DNA of 64,000 nucleotides from Aurantiochytrium sp. KH105 (GCA_003116975.1 BGKB01000182.1:1-64000), one strand, 5' to 3'; positions 1-10,846 are shown, counted from the first letter of the stretch. Numbers and translations are program-made. Notes: generated from the letters alone by a model not told the origin.

Positions 1-780
1 TTAATGCTGTCAGGGCTATTAGAGGCTTCGGTCAATATTCCCCCCCCGCAGCGCCAGTGGCCCCTGCGAGCTAACCGCTGGCCTTGCCACCGGCGGCTCA
101 GGTATCGTCACAGGCATCACATGCGACAGCTACTGCACAGGTATCGTCACAGGCGGTGGAACCCGCGCCGCAGCCGGCACCCACTGCACCACAGCCGACA
201 CCCACTGCACCACAGCCGACACCCACTGTACCGCAGCCGACGCCCACTGCACCGCAGGCAGCACACGCTGTACCGCAAGCGGCACGCGCTGTACCGCCGG
301 CGTTGCTACTGGCGGCTCAGCCGGGGGAAAAGCATCGGCCTCGCAGCCTGCTCCTTCTACGTGGGACGATGCTCACGGGGGGTCTTCGCAAACTACCCAG
401 ACAGAGGCGCGCTCATGAAATTGCGTACTGCCCGGCCGGCGCAGTCTCGATGCAAGACGCTGACGATAGATACTTTGGCGGTCCGCATCAGAAACGTGGG
501 CGGCGCCGACGTCGCGCAAACGTTCAATGCTGCTTGCCAGAGAAAGAAAGCGAGACTGGCAATGAAGAGTGGTGTCCAACTGGTTCATTAGATTGCAGAC
601 AACAGTGCGCGCTCGGCACTGGCGTCCGGCCCGAGAAGGGAGTCAATCTGCCTTGTCTGGTGCCTGTACCGGACGAGGAGCTCGCAGGCATAAGGGAGTG
701 CGACAAGGGGGAGAGCGACCTTGGCTGATCGAGCGACTCAGCACCGCTCAAGTTGACTCACTCCTTCGAGTGTGAGGACA
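1..780. other. Unassigned region with Pro/Thr repeat coding potential
   Basis: One plus-strand frame (84-728) is open for 214 codons and reads a Pro-Gln-Pro-Thr-rich low-complexity stretch followed by a basic segment. A second frame (4-591) is open over the same bases, so an open frame alone proves little here. No family was recognised. The stretch lies directly 5' of a nuclease-like remnant on the same strand and could be part of that broken gene, but no motif supports this. Confidence 0.25.
168..293. repeat. 21-bp tandem minisatellite, about six units
   Basis: Six successive 21-bp units begin at 168, 189, 210, 231, 252 and 273, each a variant of CCRCAGCCGRCRCCCACTGYA. The first four are very similar and the last two are diverged. 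In the +3 frame each unit encodes seven residues rich in Pro, Gln and Thr. Confidence 0.85.
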
Positions 781-835
781 CTCTCGGCGTGAAGAGGAAA
801 GGCTTCTTTCTCACTGCCGTCAAGGAGCGCGACAA

Positions 836-1234
836 TTGCAAAATCCACAGGTGGTTCGGCAGCGACGTGGCATACGTTGCTCTTCCTGTCGTCGCGGTAA
901 CGGACGAGCGAAGCTCGGGGACGCACGAGTGAGTGCCCGCTCTGGCTTCCGACGGAACCGTATCTGGCTAACTGTCGCAGACCCTTTGAAAGAGCTCGTC
1001 ATGTACCTGGTGATGGTAATGTCTGAATGCAAGTTCGGAATGCTCACCAACAGCTACAGGATCTTCTTCGCACGCCTCGATAACGTTCTTCGCGCCGTCT
1101 ACGTTACCAATCAAAGACGCTTGCTGGCAACAACGCCTCGCCAGCTCTTCTGTCAGATGGAGAAGACGTCTCAGGCTCGTTTTGCTGTGGACGCGCATCA
1201 TGAGCGCCTATATGTCCTGAGAGATTGGGCATAG
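836..1234 (+). pseudogene. Crinkler-type nuclease domain remnant, copy 1
   Basis: The frame encodes a segment (about 980-1110) with the pattern L-x-x-YLVMVMSECKFGMLTNS followed by RAVYVTN. This matches the conserved end of the restriction-endonuclease-like domain of Crinkler-type (CRN) eukaryotic effectors, where a helix is followed by a strand of the form YG(V/M)LT(T/N) and an aromatic segment. The upstream nuclease core with its acidic/Lys centre is not recognisable in this frame, and no kinase domain follows before a minus-strand copy begins. The 18 bases GCGCCGTCTACGTTACCA recur in copy 3 near 4288, which supports common ancestry. I read it as a decayed fragment. The effector-family label rests on motif resemblance only. 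Confidence 0.5.
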
Positions 1235-1359
1235 AGCGTCTTGCCGTCGGTCCGAGCTTTGGTGGTTGGTAGAACTTATAATAAAACAATTACATGAATT
1301 TGTACAAAGAAAGAGAAGAACAAGCACAGCCTTGGCGGGCACCAGATTTCGCGGCGCCC

Positions 1360-3060
1360 TCAGGTCTGCGAGCGAAAAGAGACGCTTCCAAAGGCATCGC
1401 GGTCTTCTTGAAAGTCTCGGTCGGAAGCGTTTGTCTTTGCCTGGGCAAACTCAATGATGCGAACGGCGCCGGCGGCCGTCCATGACAAAGTTGCGCAGCA
1501 GCACGTCGCGATGCGCTACGCCGGCCTCGTGCACCGCCGTAAGTGCCGAAAAGGCCTTGGCCCAATTGTCGTCGGTCAAAAGACTCTCCTCGAACGAGTC
1601 CCCAACATTGGTGGTGGCGACAATGAGGTCGTTGAAAATGTGGCGACCGCCGTAGAGAGGTACCAGGGCACATGCGTCCCCCATAAAGAGCGCAGCTGAA
1701 GGTAGACGTCCATCTCGTTCCAAAAGGCGAACTCCGCGACGCGAGTATCCTTTGTGAACCTTGAAGGAGTCATGACCTTGACAACGGTGTCAGCTCCACC
1801 CGTATTCACGCGGATCGAGAAGCCATACTGACCTTGTGGAAACTGCTTGACGACGTCGAACAAACCGCCAGCGTAGGGAAAATGAAGGTCGATCATGAGC
1901 GGACGCAGCTAGCGCAAGGCTTCCTGGCCCTCGTTCGACGTGGTCTTGACCATATTGCGAGACAAAGTGGTGTCACGACGGTTTGTGCTCGACGTCGCTC
2001 CGGAGCCATCGCCATTGCCGAAGCCCTGGTAGATTTGAGTCCACTCGTAGGATCCTAAACGAATGTCCGTCTGGCAAATGGCCCGCAAATGCGCCTCGTT
2101 GAGGGAAAGACGCGCCGAGCCAGTCACGCTATGATGCAACATGCATGTGTAGGCGTATCGCATCGAGTCATGGCCGGCTCCCACCGAGTAGAACGCGCGC
2201 GAGACGTAGAGAATGTTATTTGCCTCAAAAAAAGAAAAGAAAAAGCAAGTCTCGCCGGTGGTGGAGAGAAAGCCGTACTTGCAGAAAGAGCGTAGCATAT
2301 GAACGTAAATTTGTATGATTGGGCAACGGAAACGCACGGAGCTTTTGCGATTGGCGAAACTCCCGCCCAGCTCTCAGTGTTCCACCAGGTCCTCGCAGGC
2401 CAGTTCCCAGGCACCATTCACCGCTTCTTTGGCCTCGTCGAGAGACGCATTCGAATCTTGCATCCATGCCTGAGCAATCTGCACTAGATCATCTCCAGCG
2501 AGGCCGTAGGGGAACTTCGCAGGCGACTTGTGCTCGTGCACGAGAAAGCGCGCTCTGACTGTGTTGTTCGGCTCGATAATGCCAACATCATCGAAATGAT
2601 TTTTATTTCCCACCTTTCTGAGCCACACCAGGTCCACGCAGTGTCCGATGCCCGATGAGTCAGCTACTTGGCCGATCTCCAGAGGCGTCCATGAATTCGG
2701 TGCCGGCGTGGCTCTGTCTGAGGTCACGTATGCCTCTAACGGGCTCATGAAATCAGCATAAAGGCGGAGGAATGCGTTCTGCTCGTCGAACGTCTGCGTT
2801 GTGCGTGTATTGACCCTGAACGGAAAGGTAGATACAGGGACGTCGCCAAAGCCAGATTCTCGATAGAAGAAATTCCACCCGACCTCGTCCTCCAAATTCT
2901 GCCAGGCGAACACGTTAACAGGGAGCAAGTCGAGACGAGCTTGTGTGCCGCTCTGGGGCGCGAGCCCCCCGCGGCTCCGCGAAGAGTACTGCGAGCTAGT
3001 TGCGCCGCTGCTTGGAAGTTGCCGGCTGGCAAAGAAATCAGGCGCCCCTTGCTCGGTGGG
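1360..3060 (-). pseudogene. Crinkler-type nuclease-kinase, broken copy 2
   Basis: Read leftwards on the minus strand, this is the fullest copy of the family. The first part (about 3060-1910) is a restriction-endonuclease-like domain with a strand reading RFLVHEHKS (an E-x-K nuclease core) and a later YGFLSTTGETCFFF segment. It is followed by a kinase-like domain with a VVKV strand, a NEMDVYLQLRSL helix (alpha-C), a catalytic loop reading AHRDVLLRNFVMDG and a degenerate DFG region (IIEFAQA). Breaks: in-frame stops at 2374-2376 and 1909-1911, a frame change near 1650-1700 and another near 1455. Its 5' end is abutted by an oppositely oriented TPR fragment at about 3061. CRN proteins are known to combine REase and kinase domains; this copy is not translatable as it stands. 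Unrecognised introns are an alternative to decay. Confidence 0.6.
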
Positions 3061-3270
3061 TTGCATGTTCCTCAACAAGGCCGCTACGAGGAGGCCTTGA
3101 TGTACTACGAGGAAGCGCTGTCGATTCGCAAGCAAGCCCTTGGCGACCGGCATCCCAATGCGAAAGACACGCTCAACAACATGAGAATCGCTCGCCTAAA
3201 ACTTTGGGTGAAGATGGCGTGTCGGTCCGCGCTACAAAGGCTCGCGCTCCTTTGGGGCAGAAAATGAAGA
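3061..3270 (+). pseudogene. Kinesin-light-chain-type TPR fragment 1
   Basis: The frame contains one good TPR unit, GRYEEALMYYEEALSIRK followed by LGDRHPNAKDTLNNM, which is the 42-residue kinesin-light-chain type of tetratricopeptide. The next unit is lost and the frame ends at 3267. There is no start or upstream repeat, because the sequence 5' of 3061 belongs to a minus-strand nuclease remnant. It looks like a scrap left by a rearrangement. DNA identity with the second fragment (3789-3892) is high over about 100 bp. Confidence 0.6.
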
Positions 3271-3282
3271 TTATACTTCCAA

Positions 3283-3754
3283 TCTCAGAGTTATCGTGGA
3301 AAAAACATACAGACAAGCAAATGGATCTAGTTTTTCTTCGTGATGTTGACTCACTTTCTGAGCACTTCAAGACGGATACGCATCGCGGTTTTCCAAACGC
3401 ATAGCTGCGCACTCAATGGTGATCTGGCCGAAGCGCACGGTCTCCTCGGGTGAGTTGACATCGACAAGTTTGTCAAGGATGTCGAGTGCTTCCGCAACTG
3501 ACACCGGCCTAGAAAGCTGTGCCGTCACGATTCACCATACCATCGCGAACGAGTTGCAGGACATTTGCCTCCGCAACGACCAGCTCGTTTCCTAAAATTG
3601 TTGTTGTTGCTCTTATTGGTGATAGTAGAAGACAAGAACCTTTAGTTGTTGTCCTTGGCGACAGAAAACGATATTGACGGCAACGACAACGACTTTCGCA
3701 CTGGGCACCCCAAGAGGATTGCCATGCTGAAGCAAAGATTTCTTTACAGCGCCG
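3283..3754. other. Gap without recognisable gene
   Basis: This is the stretch between the two TPR fragments. Frames are short, with no domain, RNA gene or clear repeat seen. A short purine/pyrimidine-biased TTG/GTT-rich patch lies near 3590-3660. Confidence 0.5.
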
Positions 3755-3970
3755 ATGCGACGTGCTCGCTTTGTGTATGACTCACACGGCCGCTACGAGG
3801 AGGCCTTGGCGTACTACGAGGAAGCGCTGTCGCGTGGGAAGGGAAGTCTTGGCGACCGGCATCCCGATGTGGCGACCACGCTCAACAACATCGCCTTAGT
3901 GTATGCCAGTCAAGGCCGCTACGAGAAGGCCTTGGCGTACGGCGGGTTTGCTTCTACTGCGGCGAGCCGA
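3755..3970 (+). pseudogene. Kinesin-light-chain-type TPR fragment 2
   Basis: This holds one full TPR (GRYEEALAYYEEALSRGK, then LGDRHPDVATTLNNIALVY) and the first half of the next (GRYEKALAY). After about 3950 the sequence turns into an unrelated frame, so the repeat array is truncated. Bases 3789-3892 align closely with 3079-3182 of fragment 1. A solenoid of these repeats normally mediates protein-protein contacts; a piece of 1.5 repeats would not fold on its own. Confidence 0.6.
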
Positions 3971-4287
3971 CGTCCTCGAATCGCGGGACACACCAAATGC
4001 ACACCACTGCCACCGACGGACAGAGGCCATCTGTGTGACATCTCGCTCTACCGCAAGCTCCCGCTGAGCATGCCGCCGCCGGGGGCGCTGAGAACATAAA
4101 CGAAAAAGTGCCGTATGCCGGTCGAGTGACAGTCTCCCCCGCGCTTCCACCTTTCGATACTTTATCTTTTGCCCAGGAGGAAGAACAGAAGTCTGTCCTT
4201 GTGACTTTGGGGGACGGGCTTCTCTGCCCAGCCTCTTGGGCCCTCGGGGAGATGTTCCGTCGAGCCGCTGTGGCGGTCTTGGCGGCT

Positions 4288-4963
4288 GCGCCGTCTACGT
4301 TACCAACGCCTTCTACTCAGCACAAGACGACGATCACTACAACCCAAACGGCATGGCTCTGAACAACGCGAGTCCGCTCGCCCTACATGAGCACACATGA
4401 AGACGCGCGCCTCGATGACATTACTCAGCAAAGCAGTGGTTGGTGGAAGTGACAATTAATCAGATGATGCACCCGACGTGCAGGCTCATTCCGGGCAGGA
4501 AGTCAATCTCTTTGCCGATGACGGCAAGTCCGATCTTGGAGAGCGGTACTAGATCAAGGACGAAAGTATGGAGGTGCTGTGCAGCGCCGGACTTGGCATG
4601 GACTACGTTGAGGTTCGGCGGTGCTTTTAGAAGACGGTGTCACTCGACAACAAGGCTGACAATCACGAACTGCTGCACAATGCGCAGGTCTACGAGAAGC
4701 TCAATCTTCTCCGGGGCGGCATTCTGCCAAAACTTGTTCTTTATGGCCAAGACGCGTTCCTTTGCACTTTGGGCCGTGCTTACGACAAAGGAAGGTATGG
4801 CCCTGAGTGCTGCTGGTGGCTCGAAAGTGACACAGCATAGCGCATCTCGCTCTTCGGAGGAGTTGCCGCTCACACTGACAAGATTGAGGGAGCGCTGATT
4901 GCGCTCCACACGGCTGGATATGTGCACGGAGACGTGGCGCTGCGTAACATCGTGATGGATTGA
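4288..4963 (+). pseudogene. Crinkler-type nuclease-kinase, broken copy 3
   Basis: A short frame (4290-4400) reads AVYVTNAFYSAQ, equivalent to the end of the nuclease-like domain in copies 1 and 2, and stops at 4398. A kinase-like stretch in another frame follows from about 4461: an alpha-C-like segment at 4681-4740 (NAQVYEKLNLLRGG), then an in-frame TAG at 4838-4840. The same frame continues to a catalytic loop reading YVHGDVALRNIVMD, ending at TGA 4961-4963. The HGD loop replaces HRD, as seen in some atypical kinases. Further in-frame stops occur at about 4548 and 4629. The copy is broken in several places and lacks the DFG and C-lobe parts. Confidence 0.55.
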
Positions 4964-5432
4964 TTTAATTAAGGCGCACACAAACTATTGAGCAAGGCTT
5001 CTGACGAGCTCAAGACCGTGAGAGAATATTCATCCCGCACCTGAAGTATTCATCCCGTAACTGAAAAGTATTGTTTGATTCTCTGTCTTTGCGAGGCAAG
5101 GTATAGTCTTTATCTTCCACTACATCTTGCCGTCAGTTCACGTCACAAGATCAAGCGCTACGGGCTCGGGGTCGCGCCCCCCAGTCATTTGATAGACACC
5201 TTGCAGAGCTCGCGCGTATCGCCAAAGATCTATCCGCAAAGGTACGTACTTTCAAGCAATATAGGCCTACTTCGTTGAACACAATGCCCTTGACTTGCGG
5301 TGCATTTTTCCACTGCCCTGTGCAGTCATTCGATACAGGCAAATCAGGCAGGCAGGCAAAGGTTGAGAAAACACAACAACGAAGAAGCAAATTTGTAGCT
5401 GCACAATAATCTTCTTTTCACGGGTCTAGTCA
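4964..5432. other. Spacer before the DnaJ gene 3' end
   Basis: No coding segment or structured repeat was recognised. It holds the 3' flank of the minus-strand J-domain gene and the end of the remnant cluster. A short direct repeat (ATTCATCCCG) occurs near 5029 and 5049, and a GCAGGCAGGCA run lies near 5347. Confidence 0.45.
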
Positions 5433-5511
5433 TTAGTAAAAGCCGCCACGACCACCAAAGCCGGGGTGTCCATGGAAACCGCCGCCACCCATACCTCCCA
5501 TGCCGCCCATA

Positions 5512-5544
<33 letters not shown>

Positions 5545-7151
5545 CCGCCGCCACCAAAGAACATCTGGAAGATTTCATTGGGATCTTGCCCGCCCATCGG
5601 GCCGCCCTGCTCAATCTCCTCCAGCGACATGCCCTGATCGTACTTGTACTTTTTGTCCGAGTCAGAAAGCACTTCGTAGGCCTCGCCGACGTCCTTAAAG
5701 TTATCCTCGGCCTTCTTTTGCTCCTCTTCCGTCTTGCCGGCATGGCGATCCGGGTGCCACTTGAGCGCGGCCTTCTTATACGCCTTTTTGATCTCCGCGT
5801 CCGAGCTGTTTTCCTTGTTCGGAAGCTCGAGAATTTTGTAATAGTCCTTGCGCGCGGCCTTTTTCAGCTCGAGCTTGGCGTCGCGCATGTTCTGCTGCAG
5901 CTCCCGGGAACGGCCGAGGATGCGCTCGGCCTCGCCATAGCTATTGAGCGCCTGCTGAATGTTCTCCTTGCCGCCGAGACCACGCAGGCACGCTGCGCGA
6001 CGCATGTAGGCCTTGCCATAGTCCGGATTGAGGCGGATCGCCGCGTCGCAGTCCTTGACGGCCTCCTCAAACTTGCGCAGCTTTTGCAACGAGGCAGCGC
6101 GGTTGCAGTGTAATTTTGCGTTGAAGGCCTTGTTCTCGGGGTCCACCTCGAGACACGACGAGTACGCGTCAATGGCCTCCTGCTGCCGGCCCGCCTTGAA
6201 GTGCGTGTTACCGGCCTCCTTGAGGCGCTCAAGCTTGCGGATCTTACGGATCGTCTGCTGGCTCTCCTTGTGGTCCGGATCCAGCTGCAAGGCCTGCTGC
6301 AAGTGACGAATGGCGTTGGCAAAATTTTCCTGAAAGTACAGGCACTTGGCGCGACACATGAGGAGCTCCGAGTCGTTCTGATCCTCGCGCATCAGCTTGG
6401 TGGTCAGCGAGTACGCCTGGTCAAGATCCCCTGCGGCAATCAGGCCCTTGACGCGAATGAGTCCGAGCTCGCGGCTCTCGGGCGCCTGACGCGTTCCGGC
6501 CTGGGCGAGCGCCAGCGCGCGCTGGAACTCGCCCTTTTGCAGCGCGGTGCGCGCAGAGATAAGCCGCTGCTTGAGGAGCTCGGCCTCCCGACGCTCCGTG
6601 ATGGCGGCATTGTTGGTCGGATCCTTGGCCAGCGCCTGATCCAGCACGCTCACAGCCTCGTCAGACTGGCCGCGCTTAATGTACGCCTTGCCCAGACGCA
6701 CCATGGCCTTGACGTTGCTCGGGTCCAGCTCGAGGCATTTACGTAGGCTCGCCACGGCCTTGGCGTGCTGCTGCAACATCATTTCTGCCGCGGCGCAATT
6801 GTTGTACAAGGCTGCGTTTTCTGGATCGGCCTCGATGGCCGCCTTGTATGAGGTCAGCGCGCCATAGTAGTCCTTGGCGCGGTACTTGTCGTTGCCGTCC
6901 TCTTTGAGTTCTGCCGCGCGGGCCTCGCGCTCTTCCTTTTCGGCGGCGGCCGCGGCTTCCGGGTCGACGGCGTCCTCGTTTTCTTCCTCGCTCGTCTCCT
7001 TGGCCTGCTCGCCCTGCTCCTCCTCGGCAGCGGGCGCTGGTGGCGCCTCGGCCTCGTCCTTGGTCGCCGCGGCGGTCTCGGTCTGCGCCAGGTTCTCCTT
7101 GTCAGCCGCTGCTGCTGCTGCCGCTGCGTTGGGCATCGTCTCCGTGCTCAT
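5433..7151 (-). CDS. TPR and J-domain co-chaperone (DNAJC7/TPR2-like)
   Basis: A 572-residue cytosolic Hsp70/Hsp90 co-chaperone candidate. The N-terminal 80 residues are Ala/Glu-rich and disordered. About nine TPR-type helix pairs follow, in two blocks, then a J domain at about 445-520 with the HPD triplet at 466-468 that stimulates Hsp70 ATPase. The C-terminus is a Gly/Met repeat (GGMGGM units) ending in GRGGFY. This order (TPRs, then J domain) is that of animal DNAJC7, which has about 490 residues. The frame stays open upstream to 7703, but that part is Arg/Pro/Ser low complexity. I therefore take the ATG at 7151, just before the acidic N-terminus. The gene appears intronless. Its neighbours are unrelated. 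Confidence 0.88.
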
Positions 7152-7235
7152 CGCTCCCGCTCCGCGCCTCGTCGCTTGCGTGTCGCTGCTGCTGCTGCTG
7201 CTGCTGCTGTTTCCGACGTCCTCGCAGGTCGTAGC

Positions 7236-7267
<32 letters not shown>

Positions 7268-8213
7268 TCGTTGGGCTCGTGCGCTGCCGCTTCGACGCGG
7301 GCTCCTGGCCACCTTCCGCGCGCCCCTCGCGAGCAGAGCTCGGCGGCGCAATCGTGCACGGCCGCGGGCCTGCGCCCTGCGTCGCCTCGCCTCGCGTCGC
7401 CTCGCGCCGCGCCGCGTCGCGTCGCCTGGGAGTCTGCTCTCGCGCTGCTCCCGCGCCGCGCGCTGGCTGGCCGTTCGTTGGCGGAGGCGCACTTGCGGCG
7501 CGGCGGCGCAAGTGGGGAATGCGGCGGCGCAAGTGGGGAATGGCGCCCGCCAAGGGCCGCCCGGGCACGGGCCGCGACCTTCGGGAAGGATGCGGTGGCA
7601 GCCGGAGACGAAGGCGGCGCGAGGAAGGAGGGCGCAGGGGAGAGGCAGAACAGGAAGGGGAGAACCTAGCAGCTGGCACGAGGAGATGCATGTGGTGTGG
7701 CACGGTCAGGGGAAGGGCGACCGTCGTGATCGAGATGACACGCGTGGAAAGGGAGAAGATTTGTGCAAGGCCTGCCGGGATGTGACGCTGCGATGATACC
7801 GATGCGGAGCTGGCTTGCTCCGCTCACCGACTGGGGAAGACGCAATCTTGTTGGGCCGAATGTTCGACCTCAAAAAGTTGGTGTCCTCCACGAAGAGCGA
7901 ATCCACCACCCCGGGTTCGCCGAGCCAGTCGTTGCTCGTCGAGAATCCTTTTGGATGGATCAGTGCAAGCTCGGCGTTTGCTGACTCGATTCGTAAGACA
8001 AAGGGGGTACGACAAGTGCGCGCTCTTCAGGGCAAACCTCAGTCGGAAGGGCAAAGGCGCGGGTGGGAGAGATCATCACAGAAAAACAAAATATCACCAC
8101 TTGCAATTCGTGTAAGGAAATCACTCAGGGTCAAGGCATTGCAGAAGGGACTCGGGCAAAAGTGATGCGTCTGACTGACCGGCCTAGCGTGCAGACCATC
8201 ATCACGTCTTGGC
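7152..8213. other. 5' flank of DnaJ gene and 3' flank of Myb gene
   Basis: This GC-rich spacer holds microsatellites close to the DnaJ start: a run of about nine CTG triplets near 7184-7209 and GCCGTC hexamers near 7241-7267. A repeated 18-bp motif GGCGGCGCAAGTGGGGAA occurs twice near 7504-7541. The region is open in several frames because of its composition, but no domain was recognised. It probably contains the DnaJ promoter and 5' UTR. The Myb 3' UTR lies at the right end. Confidence 0.5.
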
Positions 8214-8571
8214 TCAAGTCGAGGCCGTTGTAGGAATGGTGTTGTTGGAGTTGTCGTTGTTGTTGCTGCTGCTATTGTTGTTGCCAGCGCCGGCCGCAGC
8301 TGCCACCGCCTGGGCGCTCGCAATGCTCGCAAGCCAATCCAGGTCGCTTAGCGCGTTGGACAATATGTTGGAAGGGTTTCCTCCCGGAGCCGAGGGGGCA
8401 TGCGCAGGCGAAGGCGTGTTCACAGAGAGCTGCGTCTTTTGGAAAGTGCCCAACGTGAACGTGTGAGGGTTCAAAAGATCGAACTTGGTCATCTCACTCG
8501 AGGACGAAGTCGTCAGCATTGGCTGGTGCTGCGAGTGCTGCGAGTGCTGCGAGTGCTGCTGATGATGTTGC

Positions 8572-8629
<58 letters not shown>

Positions 8630-9767
8630 ACGTGGAAAGGAAGTCAAGGTTGATTGACGGCAACGGGCCAACCGCGGGCAACGTTTCGACCTTGAGGCGC
8701 TTCCTTGCAGACATCGAAGCATCATCGCCCGTGAGCGGCGTGGCGGGCGCCGAGGCCGAGGCCCCAGAAAGCTGCGAGATCAACGACATGAGAGAGTTGG
8801 TGCGCTTCTGGCCCAGCATAGAAGACGAGTCTGGCGCATTGGCAAAGATAGCAGCATTTCCCGACGAGAATGCAGCGAGCGCCGCGGCTGTGGGCATCGA
8901 AGCGGCCTTTGCGGCAGCAGCCGCAATTGCGGCGGCAGTCGACGCTGCCGAAGTCTGCGATCCCGCGGACGAAGCGTTCGAAAACGAAGCGTCCATGCCA
9001 GACATGGACGAGGAAGATAGCAAGGAGGCCGGCACGACGGGTGCACCATCGACAAAGGAAGACACAGAGCCGGCTGAAGACTGACGCGACGCGTGAGCGC
9101 GGGGCGTCGAGCGGGAGAAACCCTTGGAAAACGCACGCGGCGTACCGTGCGAGACGGCGCCGCAATCAAGGGCGAGCTTTGCATTCCAACGGTTCTTGAC
9201 GGCGTTCTCAGTGCGCCCCGGCAATTCTCGCGCAATAGCGGCCCACTTGTTGCCAAGCTCGCCACGCAGCTTGACAATCAGCTCATCTTCCTCCGCGGAC
9301 CAGGGCTCCTTGTTCACGTCCGGCTTGAGGTGGTTGTGCCACCTTTCGCGGCACTGTTTGCCATTTCGCCCGGGGACCAGACAGGATACACGTGACCACT
9401 TTCCGCAACCATACCGCTGCAAGGCCTGCTGCAGCATTTCGTCCTCCTCGGGACTCCATGCGCCCTTCTTAATGGTTGGGTTGAGGACCTTTTGCCAGCG
9501 ATGCGCGCATTGCGCACGGGTCCGGTTGGGCAAGGCAGACGCCACACACTTCCAGTTCTTGCCCTTGTGGCGCGCCACGGCCTCGCGCAAAATATCGTCC
9601 TCCTCAGTCGTCCATGGAATCCTGCTTCCGCCGGGCGTGCCAGGCGTCATGGGCGTGCCCTGCAGGCTGCTTACGCTGCCAGCAGTGCGCTCCACTTCGC
9701 CCATGTTGAGGCCAGTCAGCTTTTTCAAAAACTCCTGACGCGCGCTGCTGCTCGAGTTCGAAGTCAT
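8214..9767 (-). CDS. R1R2R3-type Myb transcription factor
   Basis: A 517-residue nuclear DNA-binding protein. Three tandem Myb repeats lie at about 50-95, 102-147 and 154-198, with the spaced tryptophans of each helix-turn-helix (W52/72/91, W104/124/143, W156/175/194). This is the three-repeat layout of animal c-Myb, plant MYB3R and protist cell-cycle Mybs, which regulate G2/M genes in several lineages. The rest is low complexity: Ala-rich at about 270-310, a run of about 20 Gln near 387-406, a His/Gln/Ser repeat, and an Asn/Ser-rich C-terminus. The Met at 9767 is taken because the repeats start only about 50 residues in. The function in this organism is inferred. Confidence 0.92.
8568..8627 (-). 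repeat. CAG/CAA repeat encoding polyglutamine in Myb
   Basis: This is a run of about 20 glutamine codons (CTG/TTG on the plus strand), with a few CAA interruptions at one end, followed by a short CAC/CAG/AGC repeat encoding His-Gln-Ser. It is likely length-variable among strains. Confidence 0.9.
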
Positions 9768-9951
9768 GGCGACAACTGCTCCTTTGTTTGATCCTTGGCG
9801 TAACGTGTATGTGCAAAGCTTTGGTTGGAGTTTGATGGACGACGATTGCTTGCTCTATCTCACCTGCGTTGGCAAGAAAGATTGCCTGATTCAATCGAGG
9901 CGCGCCAATGACCCAACAACCTCGACCGCGTGCGATACGTGCGTGTACCTT

Positions 9952-10012
9952 TCTTGGCCTCGGCTTGACTTGACTTGACTTGGCTTGTCTTGGCTTGGCT
10001 TGGCTTGGCTTG
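9952..10012 (-). repeat. CCAAG pentamer repeat in the Myb 5' flank
   Basis: The plus strand reads repeated CTTGG/CTTGA pentamers; relative to the minus-strand Myb gene this is (GCCAA/GTCAA)n. It ends about 185 bp upstream of the Myb start. The same pentamer in the same gene-relative orientation lies upstream of the myosin gene (16951-16985). Confidence 0.75.
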
Positions 10013-10720
10013 AGTTCGCTTGCCGAAAGGTTGGCCGGCCGAGAAGAGCTTGGCCCGGGGCTGAGATTGCAGTTTGCTCTCACGCATTGGCCGAACGCCC
10101 CTTTGCCGCGCGACCGCTATCCGGTTGAAAGCCTCCTGCTTTTTCCATCCATTTTTCCGCTCACGACGGCGCACACACAGACGATCTATTGGAAGACCGC
10201 ACGTGCAGGCCTACCGTGCCAGCCGTTCATGCCGTTTTTGCGCCTTCTCGGCACACATCCATTCGTTTACCGCACATTTTACCGCCGGCGCAGCGCGTGC
10301 GGCACTTGCGAGGCCGCAGGTATCCGTTGGCTATCTGCAACCCACGCGTAATTAGTAAGGAGAAAACAAGTGGAAATGCGACGGGTTGCAGATATGCCTC
10401 GAGCGAGCGGTTGATCGAACCGTTCACCACGGCTCGGACTGCCCCGCAAGCTTCCAAGGCGTGTGCTCGACGAGCTCGCGCGGGCGAGCTTTGACAACTT
10501 GAAGCGCGCCCCTCACCAGCGTCTCCCTCTTTTTTCCTGCGTGCTTTCCGTTCACAACGTCCAGTCGTTGAGTGCGGGTCCTTGATATTGTCTTGGAATA
10601 CTTTCCGCCTAACCGCTCCGATAACGAGAGCGAGGGAGGCGCGCTTGGCCGAGCAAATTATCGTTCGTTCGTTTGAGAGCCGTCCGCGCCCGCTTCGCAT
10701 GCGCGCGCTCACGCAAAGGC

Positions 10721-10744
10721 GAACGAACGAACGAACGAACGAAC
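10721..10744. repeat. GAAC tetranucleotide run
   Basis: Six consecutive GAAC units are followed by a GGTCGC flank. This is a simple microsatellite in the spacer between the Myb and helicase genes. Confidence 0.85.
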
Positions 10745-10815
10745 GGTCGCGCGGGGGAAAAAAGGAAAAAGGAGAGGTATGACGAAATGAAGCAATAATT
10801 GACATTGACCTTGAA

Positions 10816-10846
10816 GGGGTGGGTGGGTGGGTGGGTGGGGGTGGGG
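10816..10846 (+). repeat. GGGT run, canonical G-quadruplex motif
   Basis: Seven successive runs of three or more G are separated by single T residues (GGGGT, then four GGGT, then GGGGGT and GGGG). Four G3 runs with one-base loops are the most stable class of intramolecular G-quadruplex sequence. The motif lies about 715 bp downstream of the stop of the FANCJ-like helicase gene. Confidence 0.85.

Noticed and set aside
2374-3153. Nuclease remnant extended to 3153 as an intact 259-residue gene
   Set aside because: The first residues are antisense to a clear TPR on the plus strand, so the true remnant begins near 3060. The frame also stops before the kinase part.
7152-7703. N-terminal extension of the DnaJ-like protein
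   Set aside because: The extra 184 codons are Arg/Pro/Ser microsatellite sequence with no conservation cue. The ATG at 7151 starts the acidic segment directly before the TPRs.
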